A stretch of 64,000 nucleotides of DNA from Polytrichum commune (taxonomy: Eukaryota; Streptophyta; Polytrichopsida; Polytrichales; Polytrichaceae), in assembly GCA_950295325.1 (NCBI GenBank), contig OX485805.1:14125501-14189500 (forward strand), given 5' to 3'. Numbering within the stretch: position 1 is the stretch's first letter; every line of letters starts with the position of its first letter. Both the position numbers and the translations under genes were made by a program. The notes beneath the pieces are model-generated. The model did not search any database. It worked only from the letters and a program-made list of their open reading frames with translations, and was not told the DNA's origin. This document shows positions 25,643 through 37,785 of this stretch, in pieces.

Positions 25643-26602
25643 ATGGTGACGTTGCTGGTGGCCACAAAGGCTGACCCTGCCTCCATAGGACCAGCAGCCG
25701 CCCTCCTATCCCTCTGCCCATCATGGACCCAAGGACCAGAGGTGGACCATAACCCGACATACGCAACTGGGAGCGTCCGAATGATCCAATTACAAGACAA
25801 GATGGTGTATGAAGATTTCTTGGAACAGAGATGGGAGGCGCAAACCGGGGAGAAAGTGAGAGAGATAATTTTCATGAGTCGGCACACGGCCGCATCAAAT
25901 CGACCTGCACTCACAGTGCACCCAATCGGAATTCCTCACCTGCTCAACCACGAAGTGGCTCCAGCAGGAGGCAGACCAGGGCGTGCATCGCCTCCAAACC
26001 CACGCATCGGCCCTTGGTTCAGGTTACTGAAAACAAAAGCCATAGCCGAGAAATTGGTCCCAGAGTTTGAGATTACCCTTGAGGCAACGCATCACGGGCC
26101 ATGGACAGAAGCACCTGCAATGTTTGTGGAAATCGGCAGCACTGAGGAGTACTGGAGGAGGGAGGACGCAGCGAATGTGGTTGCATCGGTTTTTCTGAAA
26201 GGATTAGGATTAGGGTTAGATGGAGGAGATGGAGTTGGATGCTGGTCTGAAGAGCAACATCAAGGGGAGAAAGTTTTGTTAGGAATTGGAGGCGGCCATT
26301 ATGCACCCCGGCACACAGATATTGTGCAGAAAGATGGTGTCTGGGTTGGGCATCTGTTGTCTGGTTATTCATTGCTGATGAATGATCCTGGATCAAACGT
26401 AAAGGATTATGGCAGCATTGGTGGCACTTGGAAGGAGGCCATTCTTGAAGCTGTGTTGGCGACGAAGCAAGCATTTCCTGGAGGCGAGATTGTTGCCCAT
26501 CTTGATGGTAAGAGTTTCAAGAGCTGGCAAAGGAATGCGATCACGTGGTTTCTGGAGAAGGAGAATATCAAGGTTGGGAAACCAAACGACTTCACCAAAT
26601 AA
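25643..26602 (+). CDS. GEK1: D-aminoacyl-tRNA deacylase, GEK1 / DTD2 family
   Basis: A single coding exon of 319 residues, close to the usual length of about 317. GEK1 hydrolyses D-aminoacyl-tRNAs and adducts of aminoacyl-tRNA with ethanol-derived acetaldehyde; the Arabidopsis gek1 mutant is hypersensitive to ethanol. The protein starts MVTLLVATKADPASIGPAAA, like other plant GEK1 proteins, which fixes the start at this ATG even though the frame is open further upstream. Family motifs follow: FMSRHTAASNRPALTVHPIG (about 74-93), IGPWFRLLK, FEITLEATHHGPWTEAP, FVEIGSTEEYWRREDAA, GIGGGHYAPRH (214-224) and the C-terminal IKVGKPNDFTK. A variable Gly-rich loop (GLGLGLDGGDGVG) lies before the GIGGGHYAP motif. 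An AATAAA-like word overlaps the stop codon. Confidence 0.96.
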   Translation: MVTLLVATKADPASIGPAAALLSLCPSWTQGPEVDHNPTYATGSVRMIQLQDKMVYEDFLEQRWEAQTGEKVREIIFMSRHTAASNRPALTVHPIGIPHLLNHEVAPAGGRPGRASPPNPRIGPWFRLLKTKAIAEKLVPEFEITLEATHHGPWTEAPAMFVEIGSTEEYWRREDAANVVASVFLKGLGLGLDGGDGVGCWSEEQHQGEKVLLGIGGGHYAPRHTDIVQKDGVWVGHLLSGYSLLMNDPGSNVKDYGSIGGTWKEAILEAVLATKQAFPGGEIVAHLDGKSFKSWQRNAITWFLEKENIKVGKPNDFTK

Positions 26603-27189
26603 ATAGAAGGCCCAGTACTGCGAAACTTTGTTGTCGACCTTTCCCTGTATTATCCTATCCCGCATTTGTCACATGGGTTTGAGCAGCATCATGAAATGCA
26701 AATTTTTCTATATACTTAAGAGGATAGGTACATAGGTAGATGTTTCTAATTTTGTCTTCAGTTCCTTCTGAAATTTGGATCAATCCTGAAGTTTTGGACT
26801 TCCACTCTATCTTTCATTGTTGGCCTCACTCATTATTAATATGGGAGTGGCATGAACAACCAGAGTATTTCTCATTCTTACTGGTGAGCTGTTATTGAAA
26901 GGTACATGGCCCTGTTGTGGGCGCTTCCAATTCCACAGATAAAGTTGGCCATTGGAACAAATCGGGAATAGTCTTGTCCGGTTAGCAATTGAGAATCACG
27001 CATATTTTTCATGTCAGTATCAGAGTTGAGATGCGAAAGTTAAAAGAGGTGAAAGTGAAGATTCTCTCTCTGTAAGTGATCACACTGTCTCTCCAAATTG
27101 TGTTAACTTTTGAATTTAGAATGGCATCTATAGTTTGAGCACATAAGATAGACATCCCTTTTTTGGTTACTTTTCTTATTAGCACACCT
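26603..27189. other. Downstream region of GEK1
   Basis: About 26898-26990 is a diverged copy of 4493-4580 (shared words TGGCCCT, TTCCAA, CAC and TTGTCCGGTTAGCAA against TTGTTTGGTTGGCAA), so the dispersed repeat of the left part of the window occurs here also. No gene is supported. Confidence 0.4.
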
Positions 27190-27375
27190 ATATTTGAGTG
27201 GTATGTGGTTTGTTGTGGCTCCAAGGGCGGATATCAACAAGAACGAATATCAAAAAGACATGTGTTTAATGAAGATTGGGCTCTGTGCTTGAAATATGAT
27301 AACTATTTGAGGCTCAATAGTCAACATAAGTGGAGGGGCCTATTTAATCATTCAATGAGCAGAAGAATCTTCACT
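27190..27375 (+). repeat. Dispersed repeat R1, copy A
   Basis: This segment shares an ordered set of words with 29855-30030, 60270-60450 and, inverted, 56535-56735: TATATTTGAGTGG, ATATCAAAAAGACATGTGT, GGCTCAATAGTCAACATAA and TTTAATCATTCAATGAG. No coding frame is conserved among the four. Confidence 0.65.
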
Positions 27376-28828
27376 TTGATAATGCGTAAGAACTTCATAT
27401 GAGCTCTGAAAATCATGAGGAAAGTGGCTACAGCCACAATTTGGATTTGCTATTTATTTTGTACTACTCATGTGTTTCATGTCCTAGGAGAAGTGGGCTA
27501 GCTGGAAAAGTATGCTTTCAAGATGCATTTACCTTAGTCCAATCTTATTGTAACACCACGCTTTCTTGTCTGTTCATTCTTAACTAGAAACCTGGCCATA
27601 TACCACTGAATTATAGGTGTCCAATTTAGAAGAGTGACAACATAAGGCCCACATACCTAGGTTATTCTGAGGGAATCAAGTCTGGCTTTGAGGAACTTTG
27701 GAATCAAGTTGGGTCTTGGTGGTTCATCTGATTGCTGGATGTGAGAAATTTCGTCTGGCTTAAATGATATCAGCTGTGCAGGTTCTGGTGAAATTCAGAG
27801 CTCAGTGTACAAAGTTCATATTCAATAGAGGTCATTTAATGGTGTGGGTATTCATTTCATGAAATGCATGTTGGGAATTTTGAGAATGGCAAATGGTGGA
27901 TTTGTTTATAATTTGACACTGTCCTGTGTTGAGATGGCTTGAACTTCAAGACACAATTGGGTTACACTGAGTCCAACAACCGTAAAAACTGATAAGCTTG
28001 CAAACATCTTAGTTTGAAGCAATGAGTGGACTGTGGTGTTTGATTGCATCAGTGCCTTCTGCGTGTGCTGTGGCAGTTTTACAAACGCACTTTGAGCACT
28101 TTCATGAAGGGGAGCGACGTATCCGCTTTGTGTTAGAATTAATGAACTTGGCCAATTTGGATGACAAGTCATAGCCTTACATATCGACTATGGTCATTAT
28201 AACCATGGTGTGGTCAATTTGATAATCCCCTATTCATTATGCAATATTATATAATATAGTGGATGAGCCGCCAGTTGGGCAATCGAGTAAAAAATAATTT
28301 AAGTCAAACTTATTAATTCAACTACCCACTTTGCACTAGCCCACATGACATAAATAGACTTCAAGCTTGCCATAATTTGGGGTCACAACCACTTTAATTC
28401 AAACAATAAGGAGTCACATTATGAAAGTAATTGAGCTCCATACCAACTTGCCTAGATTTAGATTGGCAAATATGATGACTACTGTAACTAGTAATGAAGC
28501 TTTTGTTCATACATGACAAATTCTAACAAGATTAAAATAATTATGTGAGACTTTCAACCAATTAAAGGATGTTAGCCACCCATAAAGGAACCCAAAATTG
28601 AGTGTCGGAATTGGATCACTAGAGAAATTGGATGCTTCTACGTTTTGTTGTAGAAGTAGAAGTTAAAACTAACAATATCATCATAATTTATGTCAAGTGC
28701 ACATGTGAACATAAATGTATTTGTTGAAATATCATGCTACCACTTTGCAAAATTTGAAAGAATAATAATTCCACAAACTTAAATTGAAAGTGGGTGATTG
28801 AAGGGTTAATTTTCACGTAGGCCCCTCA
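27376..28828. other. AT-rich intergenic sequence
   Basis: No coding frame or element end was recognised. A minus-strand frame at 27906-28172 has no recognisable domain. Confidence 0.3.
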
Positions 28829-28896
28829 CCCGCTAGATTCTAGTGGAAATGTAGATTCCAACTGGTGGAATCTATGTTTCCAATAAAATCTAGTGG
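28829..28896. repeat. Short hairpin built on CTAGATTCTAGTGGAAA
   Basis: CTAGATTCTAGTGGAAATG, then TAGATTCCA, pairs with TGGAATCTA and TGTTTCCAATAAAATCTAG after a loop of a few bases. The hairpin is about 65 nt with arms near 30 nt. It may be a small foldback element. Confidence 0.55.
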
Positions 28897-29044
28897 GCAA
28901 GCAGCCTAGATGGAAACTACAATAATCTCCCACTTCAGTATTGGCTTTGAACCGGAGCCGTTGGTGCGGCACTTAGTTGGTAGGTGCGTACTTTACTCAT
29001 ATCGCTTGCTTTCTAGACTCTCTAATATGATGTTACGCAATGGG

Positions 29045-29390
29045 AAACAAATGAAACTTGAGGCAACCCGCTTCACCAAAGCCCAACGATGTGAAATCAT
29101 TGCAAATTTGAGCAAGCGGAACGCGCCGAGCAAGCGGGTGATGGGACGGGAGTATGAAGTCAGTGAAGGCGTCATCTAGAAAGTCTGGGACAATCGGGAG
29201 AACATACTGCAACGAAATCCAACCTATCGAGACATTTGCCGAATGTGAAAGTGTTACCAGCTTCAAAGGCTTTGAAGCTCCACACAGCACTGTCCTTGAC
29301 ATCGACGATGAATTGTTTTGCTCGCATATTCAAACAGAAGCTGGACAGATGTATGATGAACTACGACAATCGTTGGAGACGTTTCAGTGA
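29045..29390 (+). pseudogene. Relic of a pogo/CENP-B-like transposase N-terminus (HTH)
   Basis: The frame reads RFTKAQRCEIIANLSKRNAP, then SKRVMGREYEVSEGVI, an in-frame stop, and KVWDNRENILQR. This is the helix-turn-helix pattern at the start of pogo/CENP-B-type proteins (basic helix, A-x-E-x-x-V-S-x-x-x-I, then K-x-W-x-N-R). The stop and a following frameshift (29154-29390 and 29236-29390 read different frames) show it is dead. No DDE catalytic region was found downstream. Confidence 0.45.
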
Positions 29391-29854
29391 AACGCTAACA
29401 AACAAACATTTATTGTCAAGCATAAAAAAAATTCATGCATTCACAATAATGACTTTGCATGACATTTTCAAACAACAAAATATGAACCCTAATTTTTGTC
29501 AAAAAAATTGCGCACTTAACCAGGATGCATACTTAAACGGGTGCGTACTTAAATGGGAGATTACTGTAACCCTAAATGACTTGAAGGTCCGGTATTACTA
29601 TTCCAAAATTTTGTTTTTCTGGGTGGAAAAACGCTTAAGGAGGTAGAAAGTTATGATCCGCTCCCTGCTGTAAGAGTGAGGCCACAAAGGGTGCCTGAAC
29701 TAAAACAATTCTTGATTTTGTGACATGATTTCATTATCTACTTAACCCCTGAATGATTAAGCATCTCGAAGTGGGAGGGTTGAGTTCTAGGCCTTCCAAC
29801 TTGATTTTTTTGTTATAATATAGATGTAAATAGTTTACCTATCTTGAATAAACA

Positions 29855-30030
29855 CCTATATATGAGTGGTGGTTGGTTAGGTGTGGTCCAGTGGATCTTA
29901 GAACGGACACCAAAAAGACAAGTGTGTAAAAGAGATTGGACTATGTGTAACAATAACATTCTAAGCTTAATAGTGAGCATAACTGGGAGGAAGTTTTATG
30001 CGACTAGATTATGGTTCCTTGACAATTACC
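29855..30030 (+). repeat. Dispersed repeat R1, copy B
   Basis: Shares with the other copies ACACCTATATATGAGTGG, CGGACACCAAAAAGACA, GATTGGACTATGTG and AAGCTTAATAGTGAGCATAA, in that order. Confidence 0.65.
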
Positions 30031-31633
30031 TTTGGAAATTCATATCAATTCAAGGTGAGTTCCAAATTCCTCTATGATTGTGCAACACTTCTCCATCCAC
30101 TTCATGGATCCATTAAACTTTAGAGTTTGTGCGAAGGAGTTATATATTTCATGGAGAATAGGAAAAAGTAACTAATTAAGACCCGTGTGCCTACCTTGCA
30201 TTTTCTTATGCAATGTGCCACATGTTTTGTATTTACATAGCAAAGAAAGTTTCAATCTGCAGAGAGATGTGCAATGAGGTGGCCTTCGCAAATAGGGTGC
30301 ATCTTTACCCATGCAATTTACCTTGAGTCCAAATAAGATCATACAAACTTATCACATTGTTCATTCATCCATATAGCAATCATTATGATTTGTTAATGTA
30401 TTAGTAAATGTACAAAATAGTACGGAATGTTGATAAATTACTGTGGGGCAACCTAATTACATATATCATTCTACACATTTCAGAACATTGAGATTTTTTT
30501 AATTTGCAATTTACAAACTAAAACAACTAAGGCTCATTTACTCCATGGTAATAGTAAAAAATTAAACCACACTTTTGAGCCATCCTTATTAGAGGACTTT
30601 AGTATCATAGCATGCTATGGCGTATGATTTTTTTGATAGTAAACATGTACCAAACAAACAAGGACAAAAATATCGGACAAGTACACTATACATTTGACTA
30701 CTGTGGCCCACATTATTCATCACCAATCTACGTAAATGATTTTGCAATCACTGGGTGGAACTAAAAAAGGTGACATGAAAAATTTGTTGCTACATGATAA
30801 ATCATGAAGGCGATTCTAATTGATATAGCATATTAATTTCAATGCCGCACTAAATCAAATACTCAGTGTATCATTCAGAAGTCTATTTCTTTATTGAAAC
30901 TTGCAAATGCATCCGAATTCCTCACTTTTGAGTAAGTAAATGTGCCGTTTGTCGCTCACTTGGAGTATGGATAGGAGCATCAAGCCTTTCATTGTTGATT
31001 TAGACTTTTGGCTGGCACAACCACCAAAAGGACCCGAGTTTGATTCTTTGACCATGCTAGTGCTACCACCAAAGAATAAATGACAAAAGGCCACCCACTA
31101 ACGTAGGTCAACACTTCATGTTTTTCCAATAAGGGGCAACTTTGTCAATGTCCCTTTTCACGTGGGCATGTGTTAAGGTGCCTTTGGACGCCCAATGTGA
31201 AGGTGGCCCCCATCCCCAAGGCCAACACTCCCTGAAAATTAGAAACTATGTGCATCTAAAGATAAGGTTGTTTTTACTGATGATATCAAAAAAAATGAAG
31301 TGGTTTCAAAGTAAAATAAGCCCCACACAATATGTGCCTTTGAGTTCAAAATCATGTAGGCTATCATACATATTTCATGAAATTAATTTTATATTATCTC
31401 TAAGATACCATGGTACATGAGAATGACTCATCCCTGCCTTTGAAAGTAATTGAAAGGTACTACAAAACATGCTAAATTATAAAATTAACTAATTGAATGA
31501 GTCATTTAATTGCTTGTCAACAAGATAATTAACCCCCCCCCCCAACATCCCCAGTCCCCCCTTCCCCAAACAAATATACCCTTGCCACACGTGGTTCCCG
31601 TAAGTCACATTACTTGTCAACCCTTTCACCTAC
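30031..31633. other. AT-rich intergenic sequence with a poly-C tract
   Basis: A run of eleven C residues lies at 31533-31543, followed by further C-rich sequence to about 31570. Short frames are not protein-like. No gene is supported. Confidence 0.3.
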
Positions 31634-31641
31634 TCTCATCC

Positions 31642-32338
31642 CTAGGGGATGGACTCTTCATACCACGTACGAACTAACGTGAGTGTGAGAAAGGGTTTTA
31701 TGTGAGGTATTAGTGCACATAGTACACACAAGGAAGAGGTATTATTTTCTCTAGTGTGTACATCTAAAATCTCTATTAAATATTATGAAGTAGGAAACCC
31801 TAAGATTTAGAGAAAACATTGACAATAGATGTGTTAGGTTCATCCAATTCACGTTTTAATCCATTGTTGTCATAAGGTTAAAGTCCTTAATGACTACCAT
31901 GTATGTTCTTGTTAGAGTTTGCATTTGGGTTTTAGGTTTTTACAAACTAGAGGCTCTTGGAGCGCTCATGGGCTTCCTTGAGTTATGCTCTCCAGTTTGT
32001 GGCTAACTTATTATGCTCTTGTCTTTGTTTGTTTGATACAATCATTGAGTTACATTCTATGGATGGAAATAACTCTTTTAAAGGAAAGTGAGAGTAGATT
32101 TCATGTGTAATAAAGGCCTATGCAACTCATGATGAATATTTTGTATGTGTAGTGGAGGCATTTATCACACTGAATTGAAAAGCTTAATATAAATATATAA
32201 GTCCATTTTCTAGCATACTATTAATATGTATACACTTGTTTAAATTCCTCTATAAACTCCTCTTATATAGGGAATTCAATTTCATAGTGACCCATGCACG
32301 TCATTTAGGTTTTCAAAAAAGAGTCCACCCGCCCAGGG
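31642..32338. mobile_element. 697-bp non-autonomous element, TCTCATCC target duplication
   Basis: The left end is CTAGGGGATGGACTCTTCAT. The right end is the inverse of CCCTGGGCGGGTGGACTC, so the inverted termini share a GG-TGGACTCTT core. Identical 8-mers TCTCATCC flank it (31634-31641 and 32339-32346). It aligns along its whole length with 60921-61621 in the same orientation, which makes both complete copies of one family. The subterminal bases (ACGTGAGTG, GAGGTATTATTT) also resemble the family at 7117. There is no coding capacity. Confidence 0.88.
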
Positions 32339-32346
32339 TCTCATCC

Positions 32347-33180
32347 ATTAGTTGATTAGCATTATTTTATTTTTTTTAGAATTATAACTATACTAAATAT
32401 GATATTTAGTGTTTGAATATATTTATTGTTGTTACCATCCTACCTTGCTCTTATTCTTTTATCATAGTTTTTTTTATATATATATACTTACCTACACTTC
32501 AAACATCTAACTTCCACATACACGGGGAGGTCACTTCATTGTCAAGTTGACACCACGTGCGCCGGACAAAGTTTGCTACCCCTATATTACATGCCATATA
32601 TAATTTTAAATTTTATGATATTTTTTCTACATATACATAACCATTGATAGTATCTTTTGTATATTTTTTTGAAATTTTTAGTCATCTTTTGTTTTTAGTA
32701 ATTGTTTTAGTCCAATTCTGTGTCATTCTAGTTAGAAACGGTATGTTTTATGAAAAAAACAAATCATCAAATTTAGTTACCACTTTTAACTATGTCATAG
32801 GTATTGTGTATATCTACTCATAAAAAAATTTGATAAAATTTTGACCCATTTTGGTGGTGCAACTCACCAAAAGAAGATTTTTTTTGGTCGCACGTGGTGT
32901 TCAGCTTGACAATGGAGTGATCTACCTGTGTCCACATATTACCATAGTTGATATTTAGTGTTTGCATTTACATTTAGTTACTTACTTTCATATGGTTATT
33001 GAGATTTAGTGTATGCGTTCATATTTAGTATATCAAACACTAAATATCATATTTAGTGTAATCTTGATATTAAAAGATCATCTTTGAGACATGGGCAATT
33101 AAACAAAAACATTGATTAAAATCATGAGTAAAAACTGTGTAACTTGCAAGAGAGGGTTTAAGAGACAAGTTTGATCACTT
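32347..33180. other. AT-rich intergenic sequence
   Basis: ACTAAATATGATATTTAGT-type words recur at about 32392-32412 and 33000-33060 in both orientations, an old foldback pattern also seen near 1300. CACGTG-containing sequence (ACACCACGTGCGCC at about 32550) recurs inverted near 32890 as GCACGTGGTGTTCAGCTTGA. The two, with matching TCAAGTTGACA/AGCTTGACAATG context, form an inverted pair about 340 bp apart, probably an element I cannot name. Confidence 0.4.
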
Positions 33181-33660
33181 GAAGCATGGCATGGATTCAA
33201 CCCCCATACACAATAATGCCCCCTCCCCACCTAACTTTAGTGAGGTGGGTTTTAGTCGACTAAGACGGGATCCTTAATACCGGCCTTCCCCACCTAAGTT
33301 GGTATTACGTACCGAGCCGAGTTGGCAAGCCGATGTGTCACCCCTAAAACCCCCGATCTTGGAGTTACAGTGCCGATGCACTCTGCCTCCACTAACAATG
33401 CAAAGGGCTTCTAGGGCCGCTAAGCCTCACAGATGGTGGCATCGGATTGGGCAGGGGTGGTTTTAGCTATCTCGCCTTCTTGCGGGACTTTACCGGTAAC
33501 ACTAAGGAGAGGGTCCCACTCTTGGGCTTGTCGAAGGCTCATAATGGTCTGCTCAACTGCCATTTCAAGTGATAAGGAAATTGATAAGCCAATGGAATTC
33601 TAAGCCCAAATCACCAAAACCAAAGGCGGCGACAATCCTTTTTAAGGGATTTCAACAATA
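33180..33660. other. GC-richer island of unknown origin
   Basis: Base composition shifts abruptly to GC-rich relative to the flanks. On the minus strand a short frame from about 33566 reads MAVEQTIMSLRQAQEWDPLL and continues about 28 more codons to a stop, with GC-ending codons. It may be a fragment of a retroelement polyprotein, but I recognise no domain and do not assign one. Confidence 0.3.
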
Positions 33661-33684
33661 CAAATTCACAAGTTTTTTGACCTG

Positions 33685-33716
33685 TTTGGGTTTTGGGTTT
33701 TGGGTTTTGGGTTTTG
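33685..33716 (+). repeat. Four-fold GGGTTTT repeat
   Basis: Four GGG runs separated by TTTT lie at 33688-33711. This is the arrangement of an intramolecular G-quadruplex and of TTTTGGG-type telomere-like repeats, but with only four units it is not a telomere. Confidence 0.7.
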
Positions 33717-33739
33717 TGAGTTGCACATTTCGGAGTCCA

Positions 33740-35230
33740 ATTGACTAGTGAGGTCGTTGGTTTAGCTCAGAGTTAGCTGCATATTTCCACAAGGTGATTT
33801 CGATGTGCACATCCTAGTCAGGTCGTTGCTCTAGCGAGAGCGAGCTTTGCATTTTGGAGGAGGTCAGGGTCGCATTCCCATGTACACAACCTCTGCGGGT
33901 CACAAATCCAACATAATTTGAGTCAAGCATTTTGATACATAGGTGATTAGTCAGTTTGCAAGTTTAGCTAAGAAGGAGTTGCGCATTTCAGAGTCCATGT
34001 GAGCTAAACACAAACACGGCATAAGTGAGGATCGCATTTCATTGTCATAGCCTTTGTGAACTCTTGCAAATGTGTTGCGAATTGTCTTGGATCGAATGTA
34101 TAGAGGTCTGAAGCAGGGTTTAAGAATCAATGCTTGGGGTCTGAGGTTGCAACAACAATAAGCATGTTTTTTTTTAAATTCTTTCGGTTGGAGCAGTGGA
34201 GTTAGCTTCATGTAGTAATTATGTGTTTTGAAATTGCATGATCGAGGAATTCTCATTGCAAGTGATTTTGTCCAACAATGTTGCAAAGTGCTTGGAGTTG
34301 CAGTTTGGAGGTCGGAAACAAGGTTTAGGATTTGGGGTCAAGGTTTAAGGAAGGAAGAGTTGCCGCATGCTCTCCACAAGGTTTAAGGTTGGAGCAACAA
34401 ATGCAATGCTATGTACCATCCCTTGCTTATGAAATGCATGATTCTAGAATTTTTATTGTTAGGTGGGTTTTGGTTACATAAAAATGGGTATTGTGAATCG
34501 GGTGAGGTCCAAGACTAGGAGGAGGAGGAAGGTGAAGCCTACATCATACAAAGTTTGGATTTTGGAATTCCCATATTTATGGTTGAAATTTGATGGTGCA
34601 AGTTTAGCTGAGAGTGTCTTGCGCATTTCCACAAGCTAATTTCGGTGTACACATACTTGTCGGGTTGTGGCTCCAACTAACAATCAGTTCCGCATTTCGG
34701 AGGTTAGGTCAGGGTCGCATTTCAGAGTCACAACCTCTACATGTCGTTGCCAGGGAACGAGATGAGTTGCGTTTTCGAAGTCCACAATCTCTGCAAGTCA
34801 CAATGTCAGCGCAAGTTATGGCAACTCCATTTCAGGTTAGAATTTTGGTGGAGTCCCCTCCAACCCCAATGCCTTGCTCGGCGGCCACATTGGTAACTCA
34901 AAACCCCCCCCCCCCTCCGATAATTTGAGTTTATATGCGCAAATTCCTCTGAAAAGCTAGGTAAGAATCCACATAGGACAGAGCCAGGGAGAGGATTTAG
35001 GGTAAGGGGTTAGGAATATGGGATAGAACGATGAGGTTTGAGGTTGGAACAACTAAAGTATCCTCACAACGATGCGAATTGTCCTAGGTCAGATGTATAG
35101 AGGTCTGATGCACATTTCAAGGATCAGGGGTTTGAGGTTCAAGGTTGGATTAGTTGAAGTACCCTCACAATTATACGAATTGTCCTAGGTCAAACGAATA
35201 ATGCGGGCCTAGCAATTACACTTTTATGCT
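33740..35230 (+). repeat. Partly duplicated block left of the Harbinger relic
   Basis: About 33775-33905 and 34605-34800 share ordered words (CATTTCCACAAG, TTTCG-TGTACACAT, TTAGGTCAGGGTCGCATT, ACAACCTCT). GTATAGAGGTCTGA and CCTCACAA-GAATTGTCCTAGGTCA recur near 34095, 35060-35100 and 35160-35190. These imperfect internal duplications are typical of the non-coding flanks of a large DNA transposon. Confidence 0.5.
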
Positions 35231-35424
35231 TATTGTGCATTAGGAATTATCCTCAAGAATTTATGTGGTCCACGATTTAGGAATCAGGCATATACTTCCC
35301 CAGGCTATTACATGTAATAAGTATTACGTGTTTAGGTTTGGCTGTAACATACTACTCAAACTTTATTTCATGGAGCAGGTTTAGGGCGGCAACATCATGC
35401 CCGCGTTGCCTCTCCAGTGCATAG

Positions 35425-36480
35425 TTGGGGCGAGCAGCCAACTACATCAGTTTTTCAAGGGGAAACATCCCAAAGCCACATCATGATAGGCGTCCTAATT
35501 GGAGCCTTCCCGAAATGCTAGCCCTTGTCGATGCAAAACGTGAAGAATTCCTTGAGGAGCTTGACGTTGTTGATGGGTGGGACCTCATGGACTCATATGT
35601 TACAAAGTGGAGTCACATTTCCGACAAAGTCACGGCCTTTAGTTTCGGGACACATTACCGAGATGGTATGGGGTGTAAGGGTAAGTGGCACCTTATCTTG
35701 GCAAACTACCATCGGATTGCAGATTACCATGCTCGGACGGGCATAATAATGAAGATTATTGATTACTAACCTCTAATGAATTAAGTGCGGAGAAATTGCC
35801 TAGAATATTTTCTAAGGAGATTTATGTAAAAAATCACGAATGATATGGTTGTCGCCCTCAAATCCAACCCCCTCATGTCCGGGATTTATTGAATCCCTAT
35901 GATTAAGTAAATAATCGTGCGGATTTGGATAGTGGCGAAGAAGATGTGGAGGTTGTTGACCTTAGCGTGAATGAGGCAAGCATTGAGGGTTTAGATGTTA
36001 CATTGACCGTGTTAAAAGAGTTCATGATGTTAGAGATCCACCAACTAATGGTGAACCGTATCATGAATCCCCCATTAGGCCGGCACCTCTATACTTGGGG
36101 TCCCGTCAAGGACCTAACACCCTAGGTGGGGTAGGTGCCTCAAATGGTACGCCTTTGCACGGAGTTATCCCTATTCTAAGAGGGAGTACCGTAGTTCTAT
36201 CCGATTCTAGCCTTTTAATTAATAAAAGGAAAATCGCAAACACCGCTATAAGGAGGAAGTCTTCGGGAGGTCATCCGCATTAGTAGAGGTTGCTAAACCC
36301 TCTAGGGAGGCCATTGCAACCCAAATGAAGGAAATGGCCTCGATGACCAAGGAAACCGAATCCAACAAGTTGGAGGTCCAACTTCGATTGTTATCCGAGC
36401 AAATGGCGTACCAATGAGAGCGCAACATGCGGGTGTATGGACTTAGTTTTATGGCGGTCGACAGCGCCTAGCTTGCAATT
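35425..36480 (+). pseudogene. Harbinger Myb/SANT-like (trihelix) protein relic
   Basis: The first frame (35425-35769) contains NWSLPEMLALVDAKREEF and GKWHLILANYHRIADYH, with W-x-x-x-E-x-x-x-x-I/V-x-x-K and GCKGKWHLI in the positions of the trihelix domain of Harbinger ORF1 proteins. It then stops. Later parts continue in other frames: DSGEEDVEVVDLSVNEASIE (35925 onward) is the usual acidic linker, and the stretch near 36290-36430 (KPSREAIATQMKEMASMTKE) the C-terminal coiled region. At least two frame breaks and several stops make it a pseudogene. Confidence 0.65.
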
Positions 36481-37785
36481 ATTAAACCAAGATAAATTAG
36501 TTCTAGCTTTAGAAAACAAATCTAGTGTTTTGTCATGAGGTTTGAGGGGCCACATGGAGCCTCCCCCCAAGGCTTCTACTTCTCCACCTAGTAATGATGC
36601 ATCCTAGATCTATGGAGTCAGGATGTAAGTTATGTTCATGTTTTGTATAAAATACCATCTACTGCATTGTACTAGGAAATATTGTATTGTTTTGGTTTGA
36701 GCATATTATGGAAAGTTATAACATGAACATCTTCTTTCTTTTGATACATGACTTTATATCATAAAAATGTATAGAATATATATATATATTTTTAATATGT
36801 ATTATTTTGGAGCAAGAGCTTTCACCTTTCTCTTTTCTCTAGAATGTAAATGTCCTTAGAATATTCATATATTGAATGCATAAGATACTGGGATAATATT
36901 GCTTATGATGTCTTTTTCTATTATACCTCTAGCATGATAGTCTTATGTGCTTCTTTGGTACTCAATTTCCCATCATATTCGGACATGACAACAAATTAGA
37001 AAAACATGTTTAAAGCACATAGCAATGTCAACCATAATGACTTCATTTCAATGATATTTATTTTAATATGCACCATTATATTCTAATGAAGTATGCAACT
37101 TCAATGCATATTCTGTAAAAGTTGTGTAATAATATTGTCATAGTAAGTTCCATAAAAATTGAAAGCAATCGTGCATATCTAGATTATATGAAGAAATAAT
37201 AATGACTATGAACACTTTCACTATTGGAACACTTATGGGTTTCCAAATAAATATATGAATATCTACGATGTAAAAGACATGTCATTTTATCATAAGGGTT
37301 ACTTTTTAAATGTCAATCATAATTGAGAAATAAGCATATAACTTCAATCCATGCAATAGAATGTTGTGTGTCAAAATTCTAGTGACAAGTCTCTTAATAT
37401 GAAATCACAAAATGGACATGAAAATTTATTCTTCACACACTCATAACATTGCATATTGGTGAAGAGACATAGTAAGAATGAAAATGCTAAGAATTAAGGT
37501 AGACACCTACACAACAATTCCCCATAGGTTTGGAAAGCCATAGCAACAATGTATAAGGATGCAAATATTATGTGGAGTGTCAATTATATATATAAATCAA
37601 ATGCCTAGGTTAAGGACCAACTTCCAACAACCATTTAGTTTTATTGAATTAAACATAAGGCACAATAACTAGGGAAATTGTAATATACAACTCTCATATT
37701 CCTCAAATGAGGAAATGAAAACAAAACACACATACCTAGCACCACAAATTTTATGAAGATCTTGGTCCAACTCCTTTTTGGGATC
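36481..37785. other. AT-rich spacer inside the Harbinger relic
   Basis: No coding frame was found. The tract is rich in simple AT sequence, such as the ATAT run at about 36777-36790. Confidence 0.3.

Noticed and set aside
25627-26665. Several long frames opposite or overlapping GEK1
   Set aside because: They are shadows of the GEK1 coding sequence in other frames; only the plus-strand frame matches a family throughout.
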